Shown: piece after piece, positions 10,701 to 19,512 of the stretch
Position numbering within the stretch: position 1 is the stretch's first letter
Layout of the letters: each line of letters begins with the position of its first letter
DNA from: Bog-756 sp963718405
Lineage (GTDB): Bacteria; Actinomycetota; Acidimicrobiia; Acidimicrobiales; RAAP-2
NCBI GenBank assembly: GCA_963718405.1
Contig: CAVQYZ010000002.1
Coordinates: 1,240,001 to 1,304,000, forward strand
Direction of reading: 5' to 3'
Length of the DNA: 64,000 nucleotides
The notes under the pieces: model-generated
What the model was told of the DNA's origin: nothing
The model's database searches: none
The model's input: only the letters and a program-made list of their open reading frames with translations
Translations under genes and position numbers: made by a program

Positions 10701-10979
10701 CGTGCCCTGAAGATTTGCTTTGAATACGCCCGGTCCGACGCTGATGGTGTCGCCCACGTTTTCTGAAATGAACGAGGCCTGTGATGCGGCGTAGTCGATG
10801 GTGGCGCACGGGCTCGAAGCAGCTTGGCAAGTCCCGGTGTCATGACCACCTATCGCTACGTAGAGAGTCGTACCGCTGGCCGAGGCCGGTGACATCATGA
10901 CCGGCAAAGCTAGATAGCCCACCACGAGAATCGGCAGACTGAGTAGAGGAAGAAGGAAGGACCTCCGGAGGATTCTCAT
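7778..10979 (-). CDS. secreted right-handed beta-helix protein with seven C-terminal repeats (frameshifted)
   Basis: This is one secreted protein of about 1,066 residues, read as two pieces (9204-10979 and 7778 to about 9230) with a frameshift at about 9215-9235. It starts with a signal peptide ('MRILRRSFLLPLLSLP', then an AxA-like site 'ASASG'). Residues about 40-600 form a parallel beta-helix with repeated 'DSTITxN', 'GGGI' and 'NSTISNNSG' coils, interrupted by 'LCSTPDQRGVPRPTPNCDSGAY' type closing motifs, each typical of secreted Q-anchor/pectate-lyase-like proteins. After a second closing motif come seven repeats of about 45 residues with the pattern GVSC..S..C.AVG...LIESWNGT.W. Seven copies suggest a beta-propeller. 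The likely role is adhesion or polysaccharide binding. GC is lower than in the flanks. Confidence 0.8.
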
Positions 10980-11059
10980 TTTCCGTACCCTGGGCATGTC
11001 ATGGGTGGCGCATCAAGGTCCGCCCGCCGAATTCCGCCCCTCATGAATGTTCCCGAGCC

Positions 11060-11405
11060 CAGCGGGAGTTGCTTCAAGGACATCTTCGACGCTTCCAGGA
11101 CGTCAGTCAAGTGAGCTTTGGTCGCAGGTGGCAATCCTCATGCCCATATTGGGTTGAACGATTCTGTCGACATGACCTCGCTCCAGCGCCATGGGAACCG
11201 TCGACGACTGCTACGACAACGTTCGTGGGCTTCGATGCAGATCGGACTGTTGAACCGCCAGAAGTGGCGAACGAATCTTGAGCCGGCGATTGCCATGGCC
11301 CACTTCATCGAGCACGTCTGCAATTCGGAGCGCCGACATAGTTCGCTCGTCTGTCTGACCCCGAACGAGTCGAGGATTTACGCTCAACCACCACTCGGTC
11401 TTTAA
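11060..11405 (+). pseudogene. IS3-family transposase (OrfB) C-terminal remnant
   Basis: Pieces of an IS3 integrase-type transposase are readable in successive frames: 'MGTVDDCYDN' near 11190-11219 (family motif MGxVGDCYDNA), then 'SMQIGLLNRQKWRTNLE', 'AMAHFIEHVCNSERRHSSL' and 'LTPNES' to 11405. These match the last third of OrfB, including the end of the DDE region and the 'YN..RRHSSLGY.TP' tail. The N-terminal part, OrfA and the inverted repeats are missing, and the frame is broken at least once. The remnant abuts the 3' side of tRNA-Pro and marks an old insertion in the accessory region. Confidence 0.75.
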
Positions 11406-11435
11406 TCTTAAGAAATGGTCCACTGACCCAGCTAG

Positions 11436-11510
11436 TCGGGCTGCCGGGATTTGAACCCGGGACCTCTTGACCCCCAGTCAAGCGCGCTAACCAAGCTGCG
11501 CCACAGCCCG
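11436..11510 (-). tRNA. tRNA-Pro (anticodon GGG)
   Basis: On the minus strand a full cloverleaf can be drawn. The acceptor stem CGGGCTG pairs with CAGCCCG, followed by discriminator A. The D-arm contains AGCTTGGTTAGCGCGCT. The anticodon stem CTTGA/TCAAG encloses loop CTGGGGG with anticodon GGG. The T-arm is CCGGG-TTCAAAT-CCCGG. CCA is not encoded. The 3' end faces the accessory genes and the IS3 remnant, so this gene is a plausible integration site, although no second copy of its 3' end is visible in the window. Confidence 0.95.
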
Positions 11511-11554
11511 TCTGACCGTTTGCCCTGTTCAAGGCTCCCGATCGAGGAACACTC

Positions 11555-11560
11555 ACCCTA
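11555..11560 (-). promoter_or_regulatory. possible -10 box for tRNA-Pro
   Basis: On the minus strand TAGGGT lies about 45 bases upstream of the tRNA 5' end, which fits the actinobacterial TAnnnT -10 pattern. The -35 region is weak, so this is tentative. Confidence 0.25.
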
Positions 11561-11672
11561 GCGCAGTCGGCCCATGGCGAACGATGAACCAGGAATGCAA
11601 CCGTGCGAGCCCAAGCGTCCGGGTTGGACCGTTTTATAGCTGTGGCCTATGCCCGCCGGGCAGTGGTTGCGC

Positions 11673-14600
11673 CTAGAGCGGTGCTGCCCCGTACGGCGTG
11701 ACAGCATAGAAGTCTCCGATGGAGTTGCCGACGTACACCGCACCATTCACGACCACAGGTGCGGTCGTGATCGAGGCTCCCGTATTGAAGCCCTCACCTG
11801 TCTGCCCGTAGTTGCGGGCAGTATTGAAGTTGCCATTGGCACAGGTGATGAAGACAGCCTTCAACACGGTGGCGATCCCCACGATCGGTGATCCGTAGTG
11901 CAGGACCGATTGAACCTTGCCGGTGGCCGCCGCCAGCGCGGTCAACGCACCATTGGAGGATCCGATGAAGATCAGGTGATTGGGGGGGTAATCAGCCGGG
12001 CTGGCGGTGATCGGGCTCCCGATGGAATGCGCCCAGCGTTGGTCGCCGGTCGTCTCAGACAAGGCATAGACCGTTCCGTTGGCGGATCCCACATAGACCG
12101 AGCCGTCGGCGGTGATCATCGGGGATTCGTTCACTGCACCACCAGCGGTGAAGGTCCATTTGGTGGCCCCAGTACTGGTTGATAGGGCTGTGACCGCACC
12201 GCTGCTCTCGCCCACGACCACCAGGCCGGCCGACGTGTCAATGGTTGATGCGGAGGTCACCGGGCTGGTCAGCGTCTTGGACCACGTGGTGGCGCCAGAG
12301 GATTCGACCAGGGCCGTGACCGAGCCGTCCGTACCGTCATTTGAGGAAACATAGATCTCACCGGCACCGAAGGTGGGAGCGTTGGGGACGCCACCGACGC
12401 TGGTCGACCAGTGGAGAGCTCCCCGCCGTCGTCAAGGCGTCAACCGTGCCATCGGCCGTGCTGATCATGACCAACCCATTGGTCGGGTCTACGGTCGGAG
12501 CTCCATCGATGGCCTTCCCTGACGGGTCCTGCCAGGTCCACAGGACCACTCCGTTGTGGGCATCGATGGCCAGGAGCTGCCCTGAGGTGTCACCGACATA
12601 GACGACTCCATCGGCAACGGCCGCGGACGTGGTGATGGCCGATCCGAGTAATTGAATCCCAGGACGGACGGATGTCACCCGAACCGACGAAGAAGATGTT
12701 GCTGTAGCTGGCATCGTCGGACTCGAATCCGCTGTGATTCTGGACGTTGCCAGGGTCGTCCCACGAATTGGTGATGTAGATCGGTGCTGCAGCTTGGCCC
12801 TTGGAGGTGGCTCCGGTGGCCAGAAGAGAGGACAGACCGAATGCCGCATATTCGGGCAAGGTGACAGCGGTGGGGCCGAAGCTGCCGGTGTCACCGGCTT
12901 TGACCGATGTCAGGGTCTGCCCCCGGAGGCTGATCGCAACGGTCTCTCCGGCGGTGAAGCCGCTGCCGTTGACGGTGACCGTCCCTCCCGCGGCGACATC
13001 GTACTGAGAGGCCTCGAACTGCGGGCCCGCTGGTCGATTTTTCGACAGCAAACTCAAGCTGGTCCGTCCCGTACTTGCTTGGCCTCCGCTCGAATTGGTG
13101 ATGACGCTCACCAGATAGCTGCCACCAGATGTCGGAACCGGCAGTTGGTAGGACCAATTCGTCGATGTTCCGTCGGGTGTCGCCAGTGTCACAGGATTGG
13201 GGAACGGTCCCGTTCGCCACTTGCCGGTTGCTCCGTCCCACCAGGTTCCTCCGACCCCACCCGACTCGATGGAGAGATCGACCGAGCTGACGCCCACCGG
13301 ATCGGTAGCCGTGCCGGAGATGACCTCACTGCCATTGGGGTTGGGCACGGAGGCCCCGTAGGCGGGCGAGGTGGTCGATGCCGTCGGAAGGGTGGCGTCG
13401 TTACCACCGCCGACGGCGAAGTCGTAGAGGAGCCCGTCCGAGGAGGCGATCAGCACATCCCCGTCGCTCACGGCCGGGGAGGACACGATGTAGCCGCCGG
13501 TCTGGTAGTTGTACAGGGAGTCGCCGTTGGCGATGTTCAAGGCATGGACGGCACCGCTGAGGTCGGCGCAGATCACCGCGGCCTGGGTCTTGCCCACGAT
13601 GGCCACCGACGACAGCACCTCGGTGCCCGAGGGGTCCTGGTAGTTCCATCGGAGCTTTCCGTTGACGGCGTTGAGGTCCATCACGCCGCTGTGATAGCCG
13701 AAGACCAGATTGGTCCCGTCGAGGGCCGGCGTGGACCGGCCGGTGGCGCTGGTGGTGAGCGGTGGGCGCGGGTTGAAGGTGTAGCTCCAGATTTTGGCGC
13801 CGGTGGTCAGGTTGAGGGCGAATATCTGCCCGAACTTGGTTGGCACATAGGCCACACCGTCAGCGAACCCATTGACCCCGGGGGCGGAGATCTCGGCGCC
13901 GGCGGCGATGTCGTAGTCGCCGACACCGGGGCCCTGGAATCGCCACACCAACTTGCCGGTCAGGGCGTTGACCGCGTACTCGGACTGGTCGGGGTCCGAG
14001 GTGCCGTCCAACACCAGTGGTGTCCCCTTCTTGTCCACCCCGTAGGCGATGGGGGCCCAGGGGCCATTGGGCGGCGTGTGATAGTCGCTGAAGCTCCACT
14101 CCACCGAGCAATTACTGGCATCGATGCCCATCATCGGACCGGAGCTGACCCCGTTGTCCAGGTTCGACACGTAGATGGACGGCTTCCCGCCCGGCGGGGT
14201 GGCCGCGGTGAAGCTCGAATAGAACTCGTGCGAGGTGACCAGGGAGCACTCGGTGGCTCCGGTGGTGAGATTGAACTTGTAGAGCTTGGCCGGGGTCTCC
14301 GTCGCTATCCACAGGGCCCCGTCGCTCACCACCGGTGAGGCGATGATGTTCCCGCCCAGGGGCCGGCCCCACACCAGTTGCGCCGTCCCGGCCTTGAAGG
14401 CCAGGACGTAACCGGCGTCGGTCCCGATATAGGTCATCATGCCGAGGGTGGTGTCAGAGACGACCGGTGACGTAAGGGCCGGACCGTACATGCTCGCCGC
14501 CCACCGGACCCCGAGTGATCCGACGTTCGAGATATTGAGCGAGCTGTTGCTGGCGTATCCGCTGAGGCTGTTGTCTCCGTGCAGTTCGACCCAGTTGTAA

Positions 14601-14785
14601 GCGGAGCTGTTGGGTGGTCCGGCACTCGTTCGAGCCACCGTGGTTGTCGAGCTGGCGCTCGCCGGGCCCACCCCGGCGAGGACGCCAAGGCCAAGGACTG
14701 GGACGACAAGGACGGCGAACCACATGCGGACCTTCTGCCTGCCGCCCTGAATCGCCAAGCGATCCCTCTTACGTGAGCCCAACAT
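11673..14785 (-). CDS. secreted PQQ-type beta-propeller repeat protein (frameshifted)
   Basis: The locus encodes a secreted protein of about 1,036 residues in three pieces: 12590-14785, 12358 to about 12690, and 11673 to about 12430. Shifts lie at about 12655-12690 and 12420-12432. It begins 'MLGSRKRDRLAIQ' with a long n-region, a hydrophobic core 'MWFAVLVVPVLGLGVLAG' and the site 'ASASS'. The body carries PQQ-like propeller blades such as 'VYALSETTGDQRWAHSIG', 'LLAIDAHNGVVLWTW' and 'GAKIWSYTF'. An inserted Ig-like segment lies at about residues 470-640 ('SGTATDPVGVSSVDLSI', 'VNGSGFTAGETV'). A GGGGG ribosome binding site precedes the ATG. No dehydrogenase catalytic residues were identified, so a scaffold or binding role is more likely than quinoprotein catalysis. 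Confidence 0.78.
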
Positions 14786-14851
14786 GGGGCACCCCCTCTG
14801 CTCGCGGGCATGCTCTCACATGCAAGATCGGTGTACAACCTCAAAATTGAC

Positions 14852-14880
14852 GACCTTCCATTCCTGGCAAAGGTTTTAAG
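14852..14880. repeat. direct repeat copy 1 (29 bp), upstream of the PQQ-type gene
   Basis: This 29-base block starts GACCTTCCATTCC and ends GGTTTTAAG. It is identical to the block at 14939-14967. A second conserved block (CCACGTGGTCTGGAAT) follows at 14903-14918. The block contains a short hairpin, CCTT-CCA/TGG-AAGG. It lies 67 bases upstream of the PQQ-type gene start. Confidence 0.7.
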
Positions 14881-14938
14881 GTAATGCCGTTTGTAGAGGT
14901 CGCCACGTGGTCTGGAATTTCGTCTGGTGTGCTACAAA

Positions 14939-14967
14939 GACCTTCCATTCCTGGCAAAGGTTTTAAG
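14939..14967. repeat. direct repeat copy 2 (29 bp)
   Basis: Perfect second copy of the 14852-14880 block, with a period of 87 bases. Its partner block CCACGTGATCTGGAAT is at 14992-15007, and TATAAA follows at 15016-15021. Only the two blocks are conserved between copies; the sequence between them has diverged. Confidence 0.7.
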
Positions 14968-15242
14968 TCCGATGCCCAGCTGTCGAGCTCACCACGTGAT
15001 CTGGAATACGGCTCGTATAAAAGGGGCGAAATTCGTGCCGGAGCGAGACGGTGGATACCGACTCCGGGTTCGCCTCTCTTCCATGAGGGATGTGTTGATG
15101 TCAGGGCACAAACGGACCAGCCGTCTTCCAGCCGGGCTCAAGCGATCCGATCCCGCTACAGGGACACGATGTCCAAGGAGAGCCCACGACGATCCCGCCG
15201 TGCCTGCGGTTGCGACGGAATCCGAAGTGTCTGTGGGTAGTC
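14968..15242. other. intergenic remainder between repeats and pentapeptide gene
   Basis: Apart from the second CCACGTGA block and the TATAAA element, I see no recognisable gene. A 51-codon plus-strand frame from about 15097 ('MSGHKRTSRLPAG...') has a weak AGGG upstream but no family features. The pentapeptide-repeat gene ends at 15243 on the other strand. Confidence 0.4.
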
Positions 15243-16259
15243 CTACCAGGTGACGTCGGTGACGTTGGCACCGGACAGGTCGGCGCCGTGCAGGTTGGCA
15301 CCGGACAGGTCGGCGCCGGACAGCTCGGCGTCGTTGAGCTTGGCCTTGCCCAGATTGACGTCGGTCAGGTCGGCGTCGGTGAGGCTGGCCTCGGTCAGAT
15401 TGGCCTTGCCCAGGTCGGCATCGGGGAGGATGGTGCCTGTCAGGTCGGCACCACTCAGGTCGGCGCCAGTCAGATCGGCACCGGTGAGGTCGGCGCCGGA
15501 CAGATCCACGTCGGTGAGGTTCACGTCGCCCAGGTTGGCGTTGGCCAGCACCGCCCCACACAGGTCGGCCTCGTTGAGATTGGCCTTGCCCAGGTTGGCG
15601 TCGGAAAGGTCAGCGTCAATGAGCTTGGCCCGGCCCAAGTTGGCCCCCGTGAGATCGGCCCCGGAGAGGATCACCTCGGTCAGATCGACCCGGCCCAGGT
15701 TGGCATCGGTCAGGTTGGCCCCGGACAGATCGGCGTCGGACAGGTTGGCCCGGCCCAGATCGGCGTCGGACAGATCGGCGTCATTCAGTTTGGCGCCGGT
15801 CAGGTTGGCTCCGAGCAAATTGGCGTGGGCCAGGTCGGCCTTGCTCAGGTTGGCACCGGTGAGGTTGGCACCCTCCATCCGAACGTGCTTGAGATCGGCC
15901 CCGGACAGGTCGGCCCAGCTGAGGTCGGCCCGCGCCAGATCGGCGTCGACCAGGTTGGCCCCGGTAAGTTCGGCATAGGTCAGATCGCGGTCCCGCAGGT
16001 TGGCGTTGGACAGGTCGGTGCCGGTGAGGTTGGCCCCGGCCAACTCGGTGCCCGAAAGCGCGGCGTCGGATAGGTCAGCGTCCGTCAGGTTGCTATTGCG
16101 GAGGTTGGCCCCCGTGAGGTTGGCCCTGGTCAGATCGGCACCCGACAGGTTCCGCCCCTGGAGATCGATACCGGCCAGGTCGGCATCGGCGAGGTCGGCG
16201 CCACTCAGGTCGGCAGGCGGCGCGGTGGCGGCACGGTCTTCAGTCATCGTCGGGATCAT
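15243..16259 (-). CDS. long pentapeptide-repeat protein
   Basis: Almost all of this 338-residue protein, from about residue 17 to the end, is tandem A(D/N)LxG/x pentapeptides such as 'ADLSG', 'ANLTG' and 'ADLGK', about 64 copies. Such repeats form a right-handed quadrilateral beta-helix. There is no signal peptide or membrane helix, so a cytoplasmic rod is expected. MfpA and Qnr, which mimic DNA and protect gyrase, are roughly 180-220 residues, so this rod is much longer. One coil is irregular ('KHVRMEG' near residue 130) and one contains Cys ('ADLCG'). The ATG at 16259 has AGGGAAG six bases upstream, better than the alternatives at 16277 or 16247. The function is unknown. Confidence 0.85.
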   Translation of the reverse strand: MIPTMTEDRAATAPPADLSGADLADADLAGIDLQGRNLSGADLTRANLTGANLRNSNLTDADLSDAALSGTELAGANLTGTDLSNANLRDRDLTYAELTGANLVDADLARADLSWADLSGADLKHVRMEGANLTGANLSKADLAHANLLGANLTGAKLNDADLSDADLGRANLSDADLSGANLTDANLGRVDLTEVILSGADLTGANLGRAKLIDADLSDANLGKANLNEADLCGAVLANANLGDVNLTDVDLSGADLTGADLTGADLSGADLTGTILPDADLGKANLTEASLTDADLTDVNLGKAKLNDAELSGADLSGANLHGADLSGANVTDVTW

Positions 16260-16361
16260 AGGTACTTCCCTACCCACCCGCCGATGCCGTCATCCGCAGG
16301 TGGCCCCAAAGGCCGACGTTCAGTGGTGCTACGACCACGGTGTGCGTCGCGTCTGGGTCAG

Positions 16362-16559
16362 CTACACGTGGTGGACCATCCAGGTGATCCCCTGAAAGGC
16401 CCGATAGCCCAGGTAGATCACGCTGGCCACCAGCATGAACTTGAAGTACCAGGGCGATTTGCGGTGCTCAAGCGGCTTGGAGCCACAGTCGGGGCAGGTC
16501 CCCTCGTCGGTCAGTTCGTCGGTCAGGACGCGTTGGTCGCACTCCTCACACCAAGGCAA
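16362..16559 (-). CDS. small zinc-ribbon membrane protein
   Basis: This is a 65-residue protein with an N-terminal zinc ribbon made of CEEC (residues 4-7) and CPDC (residues 22-25), followed by one membrane helix ('FKFMLVASVIYLGYRAF'). The short length and layout match conserved actinobacterial hypothetical proteins found near der. It follows der by 30 bases on the same strand and is probably cotranscribed with it. The metal site suggests a structural or protein-docking role at the membrane; nothing more specific can be said. Confidence 0.75.
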   Translation of the reverse strand: MPWCEECDQRVLTDELTDEGTCPDCGSKPLEHRKSPWYFKFMLVASVIYLGYRAFQGITWMVHHV

Positions 16560-16589
16560 GGTGGTTCCCTCCCCGCTGAGCGACCCTGC

Positions 16590-17981
16590 TCATCGCCTCC
16601 GACCCCCACCGCCGTTCGCCCCTTTGGCCCGCACCCGCAGTTTGATCGGCGTGGGTCCGAGCTCGAACCGCTCCCGCAGCCCACGCTCCACATATCGGAG
16701 GTAGGTGGGCTGCAGCCGACCGTTGGTGAACAGCGTGAAGGTAGGGGGGTCGTTGGCTCCTTGCACTGCGTACTGGATTTTGGCCCCCACCGGAGGATGG
16801 GCCATCTGGATCGATTTGAGGGCCCGGTTGAGCTCGCCGGTCGGAACCCGGGAGTGGTAGGCCTCCTCGGCCGCGGCCACCGCCGGGAGGATGTTGTGGA
16901 CCCCGAGCCCCGAGAGCGCACTGATCTTGAGCACCGGGGCGTCACCGAGGAACGCCAGCCGGTCGCCGATGTCGACCAGGATGTCGTTGCGGTCCTCGGT
17001 GGCGATCAACTCCCACTTGTTGAGGACCACCACCGTGGGACAGCCCGAGGCCCCGATGCGTTCGGCCAGCCGCTGGTCCTGGTGGGTCACCCCGGCGGTG
17101 GCATCGATGATCAACAGGGCGATGTCGGCCCGGTCGAGGGAGTCGAGCGCCCGCAGTACCGAGAAGTACTCCGTCCCCCGCTCGGTACGTGACTTGCGTC
17201 GCATGCCGGCGGTGTCGATGAAGCACACCGTTCCCTCGGGCGTTTCGACCACCGTGTCCACCGAGTCCCGCGTGGTGCCCGGGGCGTCGTGGGTGACCGA
17301 CCGCTCGTCCCCGACCAATCGGTTGAACAGCGTGGACTTCCCCACGTTGGGCCGGCCCACCAGCGCCACCCGGGGCACCGTGCGATCGACCGACGTGTCG
17401 TGAGCGGCATCGCCGGTCAAGGCGTGATCGGCATCGCCGTCAGCCGGACCGGGCTCGGGCAGCAGGCGCACCACGTCGTCGAGGAGGTCCCCGGTCCCCC
17501 GCCCGTGCAAGGCGCTGATGGGCCAGGGGTCGCCCAGCCCCAGGGCCATGGCGTCCCAGGCGTCGGCCTCCCGCTGGGAGGAGTCCACCTTGTTGACCAC
17601 CACCCGCACCGGTCGGCCCGAGCGCTTGAGCAACCGGGCCACGGCCATGTCCTCGTCGATCACCCCCACGGTCACATCCACCACCAACAGGACCACGTCG
17701 GCCTCCGCGATGGCCCGTTCGGCCTGCGCGGTCACCTGGGCGTCGAGGGGATCGTCGGACAGGAGCCATCCACCGGTGTCCACCACGGTGAAGGGGTGGC
17801 CGCACCATTCGGCGTCGAGCTCCTTGCGGTCGCGGGTGACCCCGGGCCGCTCCTCGACCACGGCGGCCCGGCGGCCCACGATGCGGTTGACCAGGGTGGA
17901 CTTGCCGACATTGGGCCGTCCGGCGATCACCACCAGTGGTCGGTCCCTCCCACCCCCACCGCTACCCGGGGTCGGAGTCAT
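16590..17981 (-). CDS. der: ribosome biogenesis GTPase Der (EngA)
   Basis: The 463-residue protein has the diagnostic two tandem GTPase domains and a C-terminal KH-like domain, and acts in 50S subunit maturation. The first G1 motif 'GRPNVGKS' is at residues 21-28, with 'DTGGW' (G3) and 'NKVD' (G4). The second domain has 'GRPNVGKS' near residue 215, 'DTAGMRRKS' and 'NKWE'. The KH domain contains 'RVPTGELNRAL' and 'YVERGLRERF'. It ends in a basic Gly/Arg tail. The start ATG overlaps the stop of the radical-SAM gene by four bases (ATGA), showing translational coupling. Confidence 0.97.
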   Translation of the reverse strand: MTPTPGSGGGGRDRPLVVIAGRPNVGKSTLVNRIVGRRAAVVEERPGVTRDRKELDAEWCGHPFTVVDTGGWLLSDDPLDAQVTAQAERAIAEADVVLLVVDVTVGVIDEDMAVARLLKRSGRPVRVVVNKVDSSQREADAWDAMALGLGDPWPISALHGRGTGDLLDDVVRLLPEPGPADGDADHALTGDAAHDTSVDRTVPRVALVGRPNVGKSTLFNRLVGDERSVTHDAPGTTRDSVDTVVETPEGTVCFIDTAGMRRKSRTERGTEYFSVLRALDSLDRADIALLIIDATAGVTHQDQRLAERIGASGCPTVVVLNKWELIATEDRNDILVDIGDRLAFLGDAPVLKISALSGLGVHNILPAVAAAEEAYHSRVPTGELNRALKSIQMAHPPVGAKIQYAVQGANDPPTFTLFTNGRLQPTYLRYVERGLRERFELGPTPIKLRVRAKGANGGGGRRR

Positions 17982-19435
17982 CGGGAGGCCCCGATGGCCA
18001 CCGGCACGCGTTCGGGGGCAGCCGTCCCCCCGCAGGCCCGACGGTCAGCGACCGGGGCCGGGCCTTCGAGGGCCTGACGAAGGGAGAGGCCGTCCGTGGG
18101 GACGACCTCGACGGCGCGGGGCAGGTCGCCGAGGGTCAGGTCGTCGAGGAACCGGCCCTCGGACAGGCACGAGTCCGGGAGGAGGTACCGGTGACCCTCC
18201 GGCTCGTGACGGAGCACCTCGACCAGATCGGTGCCGGTGAGTAGGCCCGATACCCCTATGTTGCCGCCGAAGAAGTGATTGGCCACCGGCACCAGGCGGA
18301 TGTCGTCCCGGGCCAGGGAGTCCACCAGGGGTCCGAGCACCCGCGCTCCGTACTCCCCGGTCAGGATGGCGATAGGAGCCGAATCGGTGGCCCGCTCCCC
18401 CACCGGCTGGGACCGCGGGGCGCGGTAGCCGAGGGCCGGGGCCCCGTCCACGGCGGCGAAGAACCCGGGTCGAACCCCGAGGGCGGCCCGCTCGTCCCCA
18501 CCGAAGGCCGCCTCGAAGGCCCGGGCCATGCCCAGTCCGTTCTCGTGCTGGGGGAAGCCCTCGTAGGTCTGGGCCGGCGGGAAGGGCCGTTCGGCCATCA
18601 GGTAGTACTCGTCAGCGGCGAAGACCATCCGTCGCCCGATGGCGGTGAGGAAGGTGTTTTGCCACAACTCCACGGCATCGCAGACCGCGGCGGCCTCCTC
18701 GACGGTGTGGGGTCGCATGGCCGGCTCGTGGGAGAAGCGGCTGACCCCGAGGGGCACACAGGCCACCGTGGCCAGCGTGGGATACCGGTCCAGCACGCCG
18801 GCCAAGGTGTCGTGCAGGATGGCTCCGTCGTTTCGACCGGGGCACACCACCACCTGGCCGTGCACCTCGATACCTCCGTCCAGCAGTGCCTGCAGCCACC
18901 GCAGGCTGGTGGCGCCACGGCGATTGCGCAAGAGGTCGGCGCGGATGTCCGGATCGGTGGCGTGGATGGAGACGAACAACGGGCTCAGCCGCTCGGTGAG
19001 CACCCGCTCGAGGTCCATCTCCGTGAAGCGGGTCAGCGTGGTGAAGTTGCCGTAGAGGAAGGACAGGCGATAGTCGTCGTCCTTCAGGGAGAGACTGCGC
19101 CGCATCCCCTTGGGCAGCTGGTGGATGAAGCAGAACTCACAGTGGTTGTCGCAGGTACGGACCCGGTCGAAGACCGCCGAGGCCACCTCGGCCCCCAGGG
19201 GCTGACCGGGCTCTTTGGACACCTCGATGGCGAAGGGATCGGCCACGCCCGGCCTGGTGACCAGAAGGTCCAACTCGGCTTCGTCCACCAACAGGCTGTA
19301 CTCGATCACGTCGCGCGGCGACCGGCCGTTGAGGAGGAGGATGGCGTCACCCGGGCGCAGGCCGGACCGGTCGGCCGGTGAGGACGGGGATACGGCGACG
19401 ACCTTGGGTGCCGTCGTCACTTTGGGCGCCGACAT
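17978..19435 (-). CDS. DUF512 radical SAM protein with PDZ domain
   Basis: The 485-residue protein matches the PDZ/radical-SAM/DUF512 family (TIGR03279 type), conserved in many bacteria but of uncertain function. The N-terminal PDZ-like domain is at about 10-75 ('DRSGLRPGDAILLLNGR'). The radical-SAM cluster motif is 'CDNHCEFCF' near residue 98. DUF512 follows, with 'VVCPGRNDG', 'PLGVSRF' and the C-terminal 'ILTGEYGARVL' and 'NHFFGGNIGVSGLLTG'. It is the first gene of a short operon with der and the zinc-ribbon gene, and is divergent from ispH across 77 bases. The neighbourhood with der suggests a role linked to ribosome assembly or RNA, but this is inference. Confidence 0.93.
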   Translation of the reverse strand: MSAPKVTTAPKVVAVSPSSPADRSGLRPGDAILLLNGRSPRDVIEYSLLVDEAELDLLVTRPGVADPFAIEVSKEPGQPLGAEVASAVFDRVRTCDNHCEFCFIHQLPKGMRRSLSLKDDDYRLSFLYGNFTTLTRFTEMDLERVLTERLSPLFVSIHATDPDIRADLLRNRRGATSLRWLQALLDGGIEVHGQVVVCPGRNDGAILHDTLAGVLDRYPTLATVACVPLGVSRFSHEPAMRPHTVEEAAAVCDAVELWQNTFLTAIGRRMVFAADEYYLMAERPFPPAQTYEGFPQHENGLGMARAFEAAFGGDERAALGVRPGFFAAVDGAPALGYRAPRSQPVGERATDSAPIAILTGEYGARVLGPLVDSLARDDIRLVPVANHFFGGNIGVSGLLTGTDLVEVLRHEPEGHRYLLPDSCLSEGRFLDDLTLGDLPRAVEVVPTDGLSLRQALEGPAPVADRRACGGTAAPERVPVAIGASR

Positions 19436-19439
19436 TTGC

Positions 19440-19452
19440 CCAGGTTACCTGG
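19440..19452. promoter_or_regulatory. palindrome in ispH/radical-SAM divergent promoter region
   Basis: CCAGGTTACCTGG is a perfect six-base inverted repeat around a central T. It lies in the 77-base gap between two divergent genes and could be an operator for either. No regulator is known for it. Confidence 0.25.
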
Positions 19453-19512
19453 TCCCCTCGGGGTTCCCGGCGTCGGGGACCACCGGCCCCACCGCCCCGG
19501 TACCCTGAACGG

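Noticed and set aside
11673..14785. Reading the three PQQ-type pieces as three genes
   Set aside because: Blades continue across both junctions in shifted frames, and only the first piece has a signal peptide and ribosome binding site.
15210..16073. Plus-strand 287-codon frame reading as VGxGQ repeats
   Set aside because: It is the antisense shadow of the 15-base pentapeptide repeats; no start site or family.
15243..16259. Regular short DNA repeats that might suggest a CRISPR array
   Set aside because: Units are continuous 15-base codons of a protein without spacers.
18275..19381. Long plus-strand frame opposite the radical-SAM gene
   Set aside because: High-GC antisense frame with Gly/His/Val bias; the minus strand carries the full radical-SAM motifs.
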